Positions 1 to 9,794 of a DNA stretch of 35,883 nucleotides are shown piece after piece. The DNA comes from an uncultured Clostridia bacterium (GTDB lineage Bacteria > Bacillota > Clostridia > Oscillospirales > JAAYOS01): NCBI GenBank assembly GCA_947630675.1, contig CANRIN010000015.1:1-35883 (forward strand), read 5' to 3'. The notes beneath the pieces were generated by a model. The model made no database searches. It worked only from the letters and a program-made list of their open reading frames with translations, and was not told the DNA's origin. The stretch's first letter is position 1. Each line of letters begins with the position of its first letter. The translations under genes and the position numbers were made by a program.

Positions 1-53
1 GGAAGCGCGGCGGATATAGCCGCCGCGAGGATAAGCGCAAGTATCTTCTTCAA
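1..53 (-). CDS. 5' end of a secreted/membrane protein (signal-peptide-like N-terminus), truncated by window edge
   Basis: Minus strand from TTG at 53 reads MKKILALILAAAISAAL..., a typical signal peptide. Possibly a D,D-carboxypeptidase, judged only from the usual ytfJ neighbourhood. Confidence 0.4.
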   Translation of the reverse strand, partial: MKKILALILAAAISAAL

Positions 54-88
54 AAACTACCACCCCGCACAAGTATTGCACGGGGTGG
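49..88 (-). terminator. Hairpin after ytfJ, possible intrinsic terminator on the minus strand
   Basis: Arms CCACCCCG (60-67) and CGGGGTGG (81-88); on the minus strand followed by TAGTTTTT. Confidence 0.5.
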
Positions 89-102
89 GGAAAATTATGA
101 GC

Positions 103-579
103 TTATTCCGCCGGCGCTTCGGGGAGGGCGGTGTCGTCGCCGTCGGTGTGGTCGGCGGGTTCGCCGGCTTCACTCTCCTTCGCGGCCTTCTTCGACTTGC
201 GCTTCTCGAGGAACGAGCCGACCTTGTCCGCTACTATCGGCATTACCTCCGCTATCTTGTCAAGCGGGTTCACGCCGGATGACTCGACGTTGATAACGCG
301 GACGTTGCCGTCCGACACGACAAGAAAGAGCACGGGGGTGATATTGACCCCGGATCCTATTCCGCCTCCGAAATTGGCGTTCGGATTGTTCGTGTTTTTG
401 CTCCCGAACTCGCTTCCCCCGCCGCCGAGACCCATTGACAGCTTGGAAACGGGTATGATGGTCGTGCCGTCCGGGGTAGTTATCTGATCCCCGATTATCA
501 TATTCACGTCCACCATCTCTTTGATTCTCCGGAGCGCCATGTCAAGCATATTGGTTACCGGCTTTTCCATGCACTGCAC
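103..579 (-). CDS. ytfJ: GerW/YtfJ family sporulation protein
   Basis: MLDMALRRIKEMVDVNMIIGDQITTPDGTTIIPVSKLSMGLGGGGSEFG...NFGGGIGSGVNITPVLFLVV is characteristic of YtfJ. The start is likely internal to the listed ORF (MEKPVTNML...). Confidence 0.9.
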   Translation of the reverse strand: MQCMEKPVTNMLDMALRRIKEMVDVNMIIGDQITTPDGTTIIPVSKLSMGLGGGGSEFGSKNTNNPNANFGGGIGSGVNITPVLFLVVSDGNVRVINVESSGVNPLDKIAEVMPIVADKVGSFLEKRKSKKAAKESEAGEPADHTDGDDTALPEAPAE

Positions 580-1195
580 CGCCTTTCTTCCTGTTTTTCA
601 GTATTGTAACGAGCACCCGCGAGCCCTTGGAGAACGCGAACCTCACGAGCCGCCCGACAGATACCGACACTCTGAGCTCCAGCTCTATTATCGGCTTCTC
701 CGCCTCGAAGTCAAGGTCTATCGAAACGGAGTACTTTTTTACGTTTTTGTTATTGTCCAAATGCGGGATGATTATACCCGCCGCACACCACGCGTATCCG
801 TATATCGACGCGGCGGACGCCGGGTCTTTTTTGTTTGCGGACACGAACTTTACCCGAAAGATGTCGGTGTACACCATGTCAAAGAAGTCCGCCACCGCCT
901 CGAGAGCGAAGTCTATGACTTCTCCGAGGCCGCCGAGCCTGTCGATGATGCCGGGCTCGCCCTCCTTCTTCTCCTTCTTCGGTTTTTCCGGCTTCTCGGG
1001 CTTTTCCTTCTTCGGCTCGGGTATCTTCGGCTTCTCAGGCCGCGGAAAGAGGTCTATTTTCTTCCCGGCGACCTTCGCGTACGCCGCAAACTTCCCGTCC
1101 GCGAGCTCCGCGCCGAGGCGGATGCGGATAAATCCGAGCGCTAAGAAGACCGCCGCAATACACGCCAATACTATCAGCGCCGTCATGCTCCGCAC
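542..1195 (-). CDS. DUF2953 domain-containing protein
   Basis: N-terminal TM segment, acidic/lysine-rich linker, DUF2953-like C-terminus; located between scpB and ytfJ as is common in Clostridia. Confidence 0.75.
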   Translation of the reverse strand: MRSMTALIVLACIAAVFLALGFIRIRLGAELADGKFAAYAKVAGKKIDLFPRPEKPKIPEPKKEKPEKPEKPKKEKKEGEPGIIDRLGGLGEVIDFALEAVADFFDMVYTDIFRVKFVSANKKDPASAASIYGYAWCAAGIIIPHLDNNKNVKKYSVSIDLDFEAEKPIIELELRVSVSVGRLVRFAFSKGSRVLVTILKNRKKGGAVHGKAGNQYA

Positions 1196-1201
1196 CTCCC
1201 G

Positions 1202-1915
1202 TCAGCTCTGCCGAGGCTCATCCTCCGGCGTATCCGGTCCGCCCGCCTGCTCCGCACTGAGACGGGCGAGCGCCGCAAGCTCCTCAAGACCGTTCGGCTC
1301 CGCGCCGTCCTCCGTGTTTTCCTCTGCGGGCAGGGCTCCGGAACCTTCGTCTCCTATTTTAAGCTGTCCCTCGAGCATACCTTCCTCGTGCGCGCCTATG
1401 TCCGGCAGCTCCGAGAGGCCGCTTATCCCGAAGGTGCGCAGGAACGCGTCTGTCGTGCGGAAGAGCCGCGGACGGCCAGGCACGTCCATGAATCCGCAAT
1501 CCTCGACAAGTCCGCGCTCGGCGAGGCTTCCGACGGTACTCGAGCTGTCGACGCCGCGTATCTGCTCGATATACGCACGCGTCACCGGTTGATAGTAGGC
1601 TATGACCGCAAGCACCTCCATGGCCGCACGGCTCAGCGGAGGCGGCTTCCTCAGTTCGAGCGCGCGCCGCACCTGCGGCGCAAACTCCGGCGAGGAGGTC
1701 ATCTGCCACGAGTCCTCAAGGCGGACTATCCGCATCCCGCGCCGTTCAAAGCTGTACCTGCCCGAGAGCTCGGACAGCGCCGCCTCGACCGTCTCCTCCG
1801 GCAGCTCGAGCGCCTCGGCAATCTTGCTCTGCGCCACCGCGCCCCCGGACGCGAAGAGGATGCCCTCGAGCACCGCGCCCAAATCGTTTATATCCATTAT
1901 CGACCCGCTTTCCAA
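1202..1915 (-). CDS. scpB: Segregation and condensation protein B
   Basis: LGAVLEGILFASGGAVAQSKIAEAL...LSRAAMEVLAVIAYYQPVTRAYIEQIRGVDSSSTVGSLAERGLVEDCGF...GRPRLFRTTDAFLRTFGISGLSELP is ScpB. Likely start MDINDLG near 1897. Confidence 0.95.
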   Translation of the reverse strand: MESGSIMDINDLGAVLEGILFASGGAVAQSKIAEALELPEETVEAALSELSGRYSFERRGMRIVRLEDSWQMTSSPEFAPQVRRALELRKPPPLSRAAMEVLAVIAYYQPVTRAYIEQIRGVDSSSTVGSLAERGLVEDCGFMDVPGRPRLFRTTDAFLRTFGISGLSELPDIGAHEEGMLEGQLKIGDEGSGALPAEENTEDGAEPNGLEELAALARLSAEQAGGPDTPEDEPRQS

Positions 1916-2069
1916 CTCCCGACCGCCAAATCTGCGGCCTCAAGGAAACATAGCTTTACTCAATCAATATATCACATCGTCCGGCGTTTTTCAAGAGTTA
2001 TCCCGCCGCTTTCCCGGCTGGAAAGGCGTTTCGACGGGATTTTTTCCTCTTCGCGCCACCGTATGGCCG

Positions 2070-2987
2070 CTAGAAAAGCGAGATATCTCTGTTCGACCTC
2101 ACCCTCCGCTCGGAGACGCGCTCACCTTCTCCTACGCTGCCGACAAGCAGCTCGGAGGACGGGTCGTGCGCCGAAAGGCGGCGCTTTACCGCCTCGGCTC
2201 CGTCTGTCGCATAGCAGTAGACGCATCCGTTAAGGCAGGTGTTGTATGCGCCGATGTCGACCGATTCGTAGCACCCGCAGCCCTCGCGCTGGTTCCTGTC
2301 CCGCGAAACGTCGAGCCTCTGCCCTATCACCTTCTCTATCCGCTCCCGGTCGATGCAGGCGGAGCGCTGTATGCCGAACCGCTCAAGCCCGCTCTCGCAG
2401 CAGGCGACGGGACGGATGCCGTGCCGCCGCGCCGTATCCGCCATGAACGCGGCGAGCTCCTCCGTTTCGCTCTCGTCCGGCGCTCTGAAGGACGGCGAGC
2501 GGAGCTTTGTGTAGATGTCTACAAGGCTGAGCGTCACCGTGTCGGTGTGTCCCTCGAACCGTTCGCACAGCCGAAGGAATTCCTCCTTGTGGCGCTGCAC
2601 GCCGAAGCCGTCCGTGAGAAGTATCGGGTCGCAGCGCCAGACCGTGCGCTCCGCGCCGATGCGGCGTGACAGGCGAAGGAACGTCTCCTCTATCTCGGGC
2701 TTCGGGCGCAGGTTCCGCTCGACATCCCGCCCGTAGGGCGTCAGCGTGAACTGGAAGTAATATGAGTAACCGAGCCGGTCGAGCTCATCGAGATGCGGCA
2801 GGAACTTTTCCGGATCCTTCGTCCAGAAAACAATGCAGTCGACGACGTCCGGCGTGAGCGGCACGCGCGAGATCTGCGCGCGGTTCATCGGGTTACGCAC
2901 GAGCGCGTATCCCGCGCCGAGCCTCCGCATGAACCACTCCCCGAAAAAGCAGGGTATGTCGGTACGGCGTGACGCGGAGAGTATCAT
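2070..2987 (-). CDS. DUF1848 family protein with C-terminal CxxxCxxC cluster
   Basis: MILSASRRTDIPCFFGEWFMRRL...VFWTKDPEKFLPHLDELDRLGYSYYFQFTLTPYG...NTCLNGCVYCYAT; DUF1848 signature. Confidence 0.88.
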   Translation of the reverse strand: MILSASRRTDIPCFFGEWFMRRLGAGYALVRNPMNRAQISRVPLTPDVVDCIVFWTKDPEKFLPHLDELDRLGYSYYFQFTLTPYGRDVERNLRPKPEIEETFLRLSRRIGAERTVWRCDPILLTDGFGVQRHKEEFLRLCERFEGHTDTVTLSLVDIYTKLRSPSFRAPDESETEELAAFMADTARRHGIRPVACCESGLERFGIQRSACIDRERIEKVIGQRLDVSRDRNQREGCGCYESVDIGAYNTCLNGCVYCYATDGAEAVKRRLSAHDPSSELLVGSVGEGERVSERRVRSNRDISLF

Positions 2988-3820
2988 CGTTTCTCTCCGT
3001 TCTCCGCCGTGCTCTCAGTCTCGGGAGCAGGCTCCGCACCTTCGTTCGGTTCCGCCTTACGCCGTCCGGAAGAAGCGCAGAGAAGCATATCCTCCCCGTC
3101 GCCCTCTATCTCTATGCTGCCGACTCGGCAGAGCTCGAGCAGTGCGAGGAAGGTCGCTATCAGCTCGGTTCGGCTCGAACAGGTCTTCCACAGCTCGTCA
3201 GGATGCACCCTCGGGCGGAATATGAACCTCTGCTCGAGCTCGGAGAGCTTTGCATCTATCGAATACTGCTCGTGGCCGACGATGCCGCGGAACGCCGCCA
3301 CCGGCGGCGGGAGCTTTCTGTCGGTGCGCTCGCGCATATCCGCGAGCGCCCGCAGAAGCTCGTCGGTCATGTGGGTGTGGCGGTAGCCCTTGCCCTGCGG
3401 CAGAGGCTCCGCCGGGCGGACATAGATGTTCCGCCCGAGCTCGCTGTGCGCGGCGAAGTAGTCCGCGCCGAGCTGCATACGGCGGTACTCCTCCATCTGC
3501 TGCCGCTCCTCGAGCGATTTGATGAGCTTTTCCATCTCCTCGCGGGTCTCCTCGTCCTCCTCGGAGAGCATCATACGGGTCTTGAGCCAGACAAGGTGCG
3601 AGGCCATGACGACAAACTCGCTTGCCACCTCGAGGTCTAGCGCCTTGCGCGCGCGTATCCACTCGAGGTACTGGTCGAGTATCAGCGAGATCTGTATGTC
3701 CTTTATTTCTACTCTGTTGCGGTTGAGAAGGTGCAGTATGAGGTCGAGAGGGCCGTCAAAGTCGCGCGCGCCCTCCCTGTCCTGCACCACTCCGTCAAGA
3801 TGAAATGTGAGCTGCTCCAA
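2984..3820 (-). CDS. scpA: Segregation and condensation protein A
   Basis: FHLDGVVQDREGARDFDGPLDLILHLLNRNRVEIKDIQISLILDQYLEWI... is ScpA. TTG start at 3820 preceded by GGAGG; 4-nt overlap with the DUF1848 start. Confidence 0.93.
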   Translation of the reverse strand: MEQLTFHLDGVVQDREGARDFDGPLDLILHLLNRNRVEIKDIQISLILDQYLEWIRARKALDLEVASEFVVMASHLVWLKTRMMLSEEDEETREEMEKLIKSLEERQQMEEYRRMQLGADYFAAHSELGRNIYVRPAEPLPQGKGYRHTHMTDELLRALADMRERTDRKLPPPVAAFRGIVGHEQYSIDAKLSELEQRFIFRPRVHPDELWKTCSSRTELIATFLALLELCRVGSIEIEGDGEDMLLCASSGRRKAEPNEGAEPAPETESTAENGEKR

Positions 3821-3852
3821 AATATCCTCCGAAAGCCGTAAGTTTTTACCGC

Positions 3853-4587
3853 TCAGTTCAGCCCGAACGGCAGGCGTGCGAGCCATCTGAACGCGTCAAG
3901 CACCGCCTCGCGCGCGGGCGTGAGTATCCTCGCAAACAAATCGAGCTGCGGGAACGCCCTGCCTAGGAACATCAGCGCGACGAGCACGAGCATCCCGTAC
4001 CGCTCGTAGCGCAGCAGCGTGTAGTACGCCCTCTCCGGCAGGAGCGCGCCGAGTATCTTAGAGCCGTCGAGCGGAGAGAACGGGATGAGGTTGAAGATCC
4101 CGAGTCCCGCGCTCAGCGCGGCGGTGTAATAGCAGAAATTGTAGAGTATCTGTACAAGCTCGCTCACGCGTCCCACGCTCCGCACATACGCCTCGAGACA
4201 TACGCCGAAGAACACGAAGAGCAGCGCTATCACGAAGTTCATCAGCGGCCCCGCCGCGCCGACTATCGCCATATCACGGCGCGGGTGTTTGAAGTTCCGC
4301 ATATCCACCGGAACCGGCTTCGCCCAGCCGAAGCCGATGAGCACCATGGCTATCGCGCCCACCCAGTCGATGTGCTTCAGCGGGTTCAGTGTGAGGCGGC
4401 CGGCGTTCTTCGCTGTCGGGTCGCCGAGCCTGTACGCCGCAAATCCGTGCGCGCACTCGTGGAGAATGATGCATATCAGCGCCGCAAGTATTATCGGCAC
4501 CCACTCGCTCGCGATGGCGAGAAGCATCTCGGGGACGGTCTGCCACGTTCCCCAGCGTATGAGGCCGGACGCAAAGACGCGGTTCAC
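3853..4587 (-). CDS. Site-2 protease family (M50) membrane metalloprotease
   Basis: LICIILHECAHGFAAYRLGD (HExxH) ... NLIPFSPLDGSKIL. Confidence 0.9.
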   Translation of the reverse strand: MNRVFASGLIRWGTWQTVPEMLLAIASEWVPIILAALICIILHECAHGFAAYRLGDPTAKNAGRLTLNPLKHIDWVGAIAMVLIGFGWAKPVPVDMRNFKHPRRDMAIVGAAGPLMNFVIALLFVFFGVCLEAYVRSVGRVSELVQILYNFCYYTAALSAGLGIFNLIPFSPLDGSKILGALLPERAYYTLLRYERYGMLVLVALMFLGRAFPQLDLFARILTPAREAVLDAFRWLARLPFGLN

Positions 4588-5225
4588 TCGAACGCCTCCC
4601 CGTCCGCGCGCAGGAAGCGCCGCCGGGCGTACCGCGCGAAGTCCGGCGCCTTCCCCGCCGACGCGAGCGCGTCCGCAAAGTATCGCGGGTTTATCGGCGC
4701 GTTCCGCGCGTCCAGACGTGCAAGGAGCACGACAGAGCGTCCGTCCCGCGACTCCTCTCTTATCTCGGTAAACGCGTCGCGGAGGTTTGATTCCTTCACG
4801 CCGCCCTTGCTCTTCTTCATCACGGGGATGTTTTGCGCCGAGAAGGTCTCGAGTATGCCGTCCGGGACGCCGCTGTCGTAGATAAATTCAAGCGTGTAGT
4901 CTGCAAATGTTATCTCCTTTACAGAGCTCTGTGGGGTGTAAAGCTTTACTGCTTTAATGTCCTGCGGAAGCACCGAAGCAAGCCGCTCGAGCGCGTCCGG
5001 GCCCATGTCGTCCTTCGTGTCGAAGTCGACCAGCTCGGCGTATCCTTCGACGCCGACCGGCAGCGGATGCGCCACCGATATCCTCGGGTGAGGGTTGAAG
5101 CCCTGCGAGAACTTCAGCGGGAAGCCCGCGCGCATGAAAGCGCGCGTGAACGTCCGCATGACGTCGAGCTGGGAGAGATACTTCGCCGTCCCGACCTTCT
5201 GAAATATCAGCCTCAGTTCACTCAT
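4584..5225 (-). CDS. TIGR03936 family radical SAM-associated protein (DUF2344)
   Basis: LRLIFQKVGTAKYLSQLDVMRTFTRAFMRAGFPLKFSQGFNPHPRISVAHPLPVGVEGYAELVDF. Confidence 0.9.
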   Translation of the reverse strand: MSELRLIFQKVGTAKYLSQLDVMRTFTRAFMRAGFPLKFSQGFNPHPRISVAHPLPVGVEGYAELVDFDTKDDMGPDALERLASVLPQDIKAVKLYTPQSSVKEITFADYTLEFIYDSGVPDGILETFSAQNIPVMKKSKGGVKESNLRDAFTEIREESRDGRSVVLLARLDARNAPINPRYFADALASAGKAPDFARYARRRFLRADGEAFE

Positions 5226-7059
5226 CGCACTTCACCCCGTTCTCAAGCAGGCAGTTTGCGCCGCAGCCGGTGCACTGCACGCGGCAGTCCGGCGATATCT
5301 CCGAGCGGTACGCCGCGTGGCGCTCGCGGAGCATGTGGGAAAATTTCACGCCGACGTCGATGTGCGACCACGGCAGGACCTCGTCCTCCCCGTGCTCGCG
5401 GGTGGCGTAGAAGTCCGGGTCGATCCCGACCTTTCGGAACGCCTCCATCCAGCGGTCGAAGTCGTAGTATTCGTTCCAGCCGTCGAACTTCGCGCCGTCC
5501 CGCCACGCCTGCTCGAGGACGTCCGCAAGGCGGCGGTCGCCGCGCGCGAACACCGCTTCGAGAAAGCTCGTGGACGGCTCGTGCCAGTCGAGGTTTATTG
5601 CGCGCGGCATCTTCGCGCGGAGAAGCTCGATCTTGCGCAGGAACTCATCGCGCGTGTTCTGCGCCTCCCACTGGAACGCAGTGAACGCCTTCGGCACGAA
5701 GCACGCCACCGACGCGGTTATCTTCACGCCGCGCCCGGAGGTCGAGCGCTTCTTCGCGAGCTGCCACATGCGGTAGCTGAGACCCGCTATCGCCTCGACA
5801 TCCTCGTCGGTCTCGGTGGGAAGCCCTATCATGAAGTATATCTTCAGGGTGGAATATCCGCCCTCGAAAGCTATTCGGCAGGTGTTTGCAAGCTCCTCCT
5901 CGCGGACGTTCTTGTTTATCGCGTCGCGCAGGCGCTGGCTCCCGGCCTCCGCTGCGAAGGTGAGGCCGCTCTTGCGCACCTTCTGCACCCGCTCCATCAG
6001 CTCGTAGGAGAAGTTGTCGGCGCGGAGGCTCGGAAGCGAGAGGTTTATCATCCTAGGCTCGCAGTATTCGAGTAGCCCGTCGCACAGCTCGCCGAGACCC
6101 TTGTAGTCTGAGGTAGAGAGGCTCGAGAGCGATATCTCCTCGTAGCCCGAGTGCTCAAGGGCGCGCCTTGCCTGTTCGACGAGCACCTGCGGGCTCTTGC
6201 GGCGCACCGGGCGGTATATCTGCCCCGCCTGGCAGAAGCGGCAGCCGCGGATGCAGCCGCGCATCAGCTCGAGCGTGACGCGGTCGAAGACGACCTCGGT
6301 GGAGGGTATCACCGTCTCGCACGGGAAGTACATACTGTCAAGGTCGGTGACTATCCGCTTTCTCGGGTGCTCCGGCGCGCCATGCGTCGCGGTGATGCTC
6401 TTCACCGTGCCGTCCTCATTGTAAAGGACGTCGTAAAACGACGGGACGTACACCCCGGGTATCTTCGAGAGGCGCATAAGCAGCTCGGTCTTGTCCGTAA
6501 GTCCCTCGCGCTTCGCCTGCTGTATGCAGCGCACGACCTCGACGTTCATATCCTCGCCCTCGCCGAGGACGAACGCGTCCACAAACGCGGCGAGCGGCTC
6601 GCCGTTGTAGGCGCAGGAGCCGCCGGCGATGACGAGCGGGAAGATGTCCTTTCTCTCCGCCGCGCGGAGCGGCAGACCCGCGAGGTCAAGCATATTCAGC
6701 ACGTTCGAGTAGCACATCTCGTACTGGAGCGTGAAGCATATCAGCTCGAAGTCCTTTATCGGGTCGCCCGACTCGAGCGCGTAGAGCGGGAGCCCCGCCG
6801 CGCGCATCTCGCCCTCCATGTCCGGCCACGGCGCGAAGACGCGCTCGCACCACACGCCCTCCATGTTGTTCTTTATGCCGTAGAGTATCCGCAGGCCGAG
6901 GTTGCTCATCCCGACCTCGTAGGTGTCGGGAAAGCAGAACGCGACGCGCGTGTCCACCGTGCTCTTGTCCTTTATTATCGCGCCGTACTCGCCGCCGACG
7001 TACCTCGCCGGCTTCTCGACGCGGGAAAGTATCCTCTCAAGCGTTTCGGTCATTTTCAT
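5218..7059 (-). CDS. TIGR03960 family B12-binding radical SAM protein
   Basis: N-terminal ...KPARYVGGEYGAIIKDKSTVDTRVAFCFPDTYEVGMSNLGLRILYGIKN; RGCIRGCRFCQAGQIYRPVR (CxxxCxxC). Confidence 0.93.
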   Translation of the reverse strand: MKMTETLERILSRVEKPARYVGGEYGAIIKDKSTVDTRVAFCFPDTYEVGMSNLGLRILYGIKNNMEGVWCERVFAPWPDMEGEMRAAGLPLYALESGDPIKDFELICFTLQYEMCYSNVLNMLDLAGLPLRAAERKDIFPLVIAGGSCAYNGEPLAAFVDAFVLGEGEDMNVEVVRCIQQAKREGLTDKTELLMRLSKIPGVYVPSFYDVLYNEDGTVKSITATHGAPEHPRKRIVTDLDSMYFPCETVIPSTEVVFDRVTLELMRGCIRGCRFCQAGQIYRPVRRKSPQVLVEQARRALEHSGYEEISLSSLSTSDYKGLGELCDGLLEYCEPRMINLSLPSLRADNFSYELMERVQKVRKSGLTFAAEAGSQRLRDAINKNVREEELANTCRIAFEGGYSTLKIYFMIGLPTETDEDVEAIAGLSYRMWQLAKKRSTSGRGVKITASVACFVPKAFTAFQWEAQNTRDEFLRKIELLRAKMPRAINLDWHEPSTSFLEAVFARGDRRLADVLEQAWRDGAKFDGWNEYYDFDRWMEAFRKVGIDPDFYATREHGEDEVLPWSHIDVGVKFSHMLRERHAAYRSEISPDCRVQCTGCGANCLLENGVKCDE

Positions 7060-7233
7060 CCTCCGTAACGATAAAACACATTTTCACGGATAGTATTATA
7101 GCACAACTGCGGGGCGCGCGCAACAAAAAAGGCTCCGCGAAAGCGGGGCCGCAGACAGGCAGGATTTGCAAAAATCTATTGAGCGTTCTACAATAATATG
7201 CTATAATATGGTCAAATTCCCGTATGTGTCGAT

Positions 7234-7569
7234 TTGCCGAAAAGTATACCATACTGTTGTTTAGGAGGATGTAGTATGTACAGCGATGCGGTTGTATTTG
7301 GGGTCCCGTTATTGATTGGAGCTTGTGTTATAGTATTGATACTTGCATTTTTGGTTGCCCGCCAATTTGAGGCAATAGCGGAAATGAAAGGACATAAAGG
7401 ATATTTCTGGTGGTGCCTGTTGTTCGGTCCGGCTGGTTGGGCTATGGTTATAGCTTTGCCTGACCGTAACACGACATCCACTAATCACTCCGGTTTTGCA
7501 GATTCAGCTTCAAATCAGGAATCGAAATATGGCACTAACGAGCCAGACGACAGCCTTCCGCAGCTTTGA
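7234..7569 (+). CDS. Small membrane protein (one long TM plus GPAGWAMVIALPDR segment)
   Basis: ORF; the core MYSDAVVFGVPLLIGACVIVLILAFLVARQFEAIAEMKGHKGYFWWCLLFGPAGWAMVIALPDR starts near 7276 after AGGAGG. Confidence 0.75.
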   Translation: MPKSIPYCCLGGCSMYSDAVVFGVPLLIGACVIVLILAFLVARQFEAIAEMKGHKGYFWWCLLFGPAGWAMVIALPDRNTTSTNHSGFADSASNQESKYGTNEPDDSLPQL

Positions 7570-7581
7570 TGAGGTATCAAA

Positions 7582-9774
7582 ATGAGTGAACGCTATTCGC
7601 AGCTGTATGCTCTTCCGAAAAATCTATACCTGGACGGCTCCCCCGTCCTTATAGCGGCAGGGGCGCTGTTAAAGGATAACAAGACAGATAAGGTTCTCGC
7701 ACAGCTCAAAATGTGCAACCTCTATCACTCCCCGCTTACCGCCTGCAAGGTGCATATCCGGGCGTTTGAACCCGGTGGGGCGGAGCTTGAAGGGGTCGAT
7801 ACACATTTATATCTCGATATCCGCATCGCCAAGGGCAAAGATTTCGGGTCGCAGGAGGCCGTTTATCTCCCCGACAATACGACGCGCCGCATATCTGTCT
7901 GCGTGATTCAGGCGGTGTTTGAGGACGGTACGGTCTGGCAGCACCCGGTCGCCGAGTGGTCTCAGTCCGGCTTCAAAATGCAGCGCATTTTGGAGCTGTT
8001 AAAAGACAGTGAACTTCAAAAGCAGTATTCTATAGAAGTAGGCGACGGATGTACTTATGTTCCCGAAGTGCTTGGCAGTCTTTCACTCTGCACCTGTGGC
8101 GCAATCTACCTTGCGGATGAAGTCGGTTGTCCCGCCTGCGGTAGGAAAATGAATGAGCTGCTCTCTGCGTTGGACATTGGTGAACTCACCCGCAAAAAAG
8201 ATGCCCGGCTTGTTGAGGAGAAGCGCATTGCGGAAGCCGAGCGGCAGGAACGCGAACGCCGGGAAGAAGCCAAACGCATTGAACGGGAACGGGTCGCGGA
8301 GGAACAGCGTGTCGCCGCGGAAAAGAAAAAGAAAAAAAGAAAGAAAAAAATTAAACTGATTTCTGTAATAACCGCAGCTTCTGTTGCTGTTATTGCCGCA
8401 GCTTCCGTTATAATTCACACCCAGGTGATTGCTCCGGCAAACCAATATCAGGCCGCAGAAGAATTGTTGGCCGCAGGTAACTACACTGGCGCTGCCGACG
8501 CTTTCGCCGACTTGGGCAAATATAAGGATTCTGCCGAAAAAGCACAATATGCCGCTGAAAAATACAAAAGCGAAAAATATGATAAGGCTACTTTCTATCT
8601 GTCTGCCGGAAACTTCCCCGAAGCGAGAGCTATTTTTACGGAACTAGGCGACTATAAAGACTCTTCTGCCATGGCAGAGGAAACAATTTATGCAGAAAAA
8701 TACAAAAAAGCAGAGCTCACACTATTATCTGGAGATTTTAGCAACGCAGTTGCTCTCTTTACAGAACTCGGCGACTATAAGGATTCTGCTGAAAAAGTAG
8801 CGAGTATTGAAGCTCAATATGCAAACGCCATACAACTGCTAGAGGCCGGAGATTCTTATAAAGCTCTGTATCTTTTTGCCGGTCTTGAAAATTACCGTGA
8901 CTCATACGACAAAACATCTAAAATAGCACAAGAGATTCGAAATAATGTTAATGCTCATCGCGAAACAATTTCCTGCGGCAGTACTCATACCGTTGGACTG
9001 ATGTCAAACGGAACAGTTGTTGCCACAGATTACAATTCTGATGGCAGAGGCGATGTTTCTGATTGGAGCGATATTATTGCAATCAGCGCAGGAGATACGC
9101 ACACAGTCGGGTTAAAATCAGACGGGACAGTAGTGGCTACAGGTAATAATTCCTTTGGCCAATGTGACGTTGCAAATTGGAATGACATTATTGCAATCAG
9201 CGCTGGTTTCAATTATACCGTAGGACTTAAATCTGATGGACATGTTGTTGTGTCAGGCAAAAACAATAGAAGTTTATATAATGTTTCCGGTTGGCAAGAT
9301 GTTGTTGCTATTAGTGCAGGCTATAATCATGTTGTCGGTCTCAAATCAGACGGAACCGTAGTAGCTAACGGTAATACTTCCGAAGGTGAATGTATGGTTT
9401 CCCAATGGAGCAACATTATCGCAGTTAGCGCCGGCAAAAATTATACGGTCGGTCTGAAATCAGATGGTACCGTAGTTGCCGTCGGAAGCAATTCATCTGG
9501 TCAATGCAACGTTTCAAATTGGAGCGATATTATTGCCATCAGTGCTGGAAACGACCATACTGTCGGGTTAAAGTCTGATGGAACCGTGGTTGCAGTCGGA
9601 GACAATTCCACCGATCAATGCAACAGTTCCGATTGGACTGATATTGTAGAAATCAGCGCCGGTTCACGGCACACAATTGCGCTAAAAGCGGACGGAACTT
9701 TGTTCACCGCAGGCAACAATCGCCTTGGTCAATGCGATGTAAACGATTGGACCGATATTAAGCTACCGGGATGA
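7582..9774 (+). CDS. Multidomain protein: zinc-ribbon, TM, TPR-like repeats and C-terminal RCC1-like repeats
   Basis: CTCGAIYLADEVGCPACGRK zinc ribbon; KKKKKRKKKIKLISVITAASVAVIAAASVII TM; repeated 'AxxLLxxGxYxxAxxxFxxLGxYKDSxEK'; about 8 repeats of 'IIAISAGxxHTVGLKSDGTVVAxGxNSxGQCxVSxW'. Confidence 0.9.
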   Translation: MSERYSQLYALPKNLYLDGSPVLIAAGALLKDNKTDKVLAQLKMCNLYHSPLTACKVHIRAFEPGGAELEGVDTHLYLDIRIAKGKDFGSQEAVYLPDNTTRRISVCVIQAVFEDGTVWQHPVAEWSQSGFKMQRILELLKDSELQKQYSIEVGDGCTYVPEVLGSLSLCTCGAIYLADEVGCPACGRKMNELLSALDIGELTRKKDARLVEEKRIAEAERQERERREEAKRIERERVAEEQRVAAEKKKKKRKKKIKLISVITAASVAVIAAASVIIHTQVIAPANQYQAAEELLAAGNYTGAADAFADLGKYKDSAEKAQYAAEKYKSEKYDKATFYLSAGNFPEARAIFTELGDYKDSSAMAEETIYAEKYKKAELTLLSGDFSNAVALFTELGDYKDSAEKVASIEAQYANAIQLLEAGDSYKALYLFAGLENYRDSYDKTSKIAQEIRNNVNAHRETISCGSTHTVGLMSNGTVVATDYNSDGRGDVSDWSDIIAISAGDTHTVGLKSDGTVVATGNNSFGQCDVANWNDIIAISAGFNYTVGLKSDGHVVVSGKNNRSLYNVSGWQDVVAISAGYNHVVGLKSDGTVVANGNTSEGECMVSQWSNIIAVSAGKNYTVGLKSDGTVVAVGSNSSGQCNVSNWSDIIAISAGNDHTVGLKSDGTVVAVGDNSTDQCNSSDWTDIVEISAGSRHTIALKADGTLFTAGNNRLGQCDVNDWTDIKLPG

Positions 9775-9794
9775 TTGTACAATTATAAGTAACG

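Noticed and set aside
627-1592. 321-aa plus-strand Ser-rich ORF
   Set aside because: Antisense shadow of DUF2953 and scpB.
7081-7235. Terminator or riboswitch upstream of the AT-rich module (GGCTCCGCGAAAGCGGGGCC)
   Set aside because: Short hairpin between divergent genes without T-tract or conserved features; not supportable.
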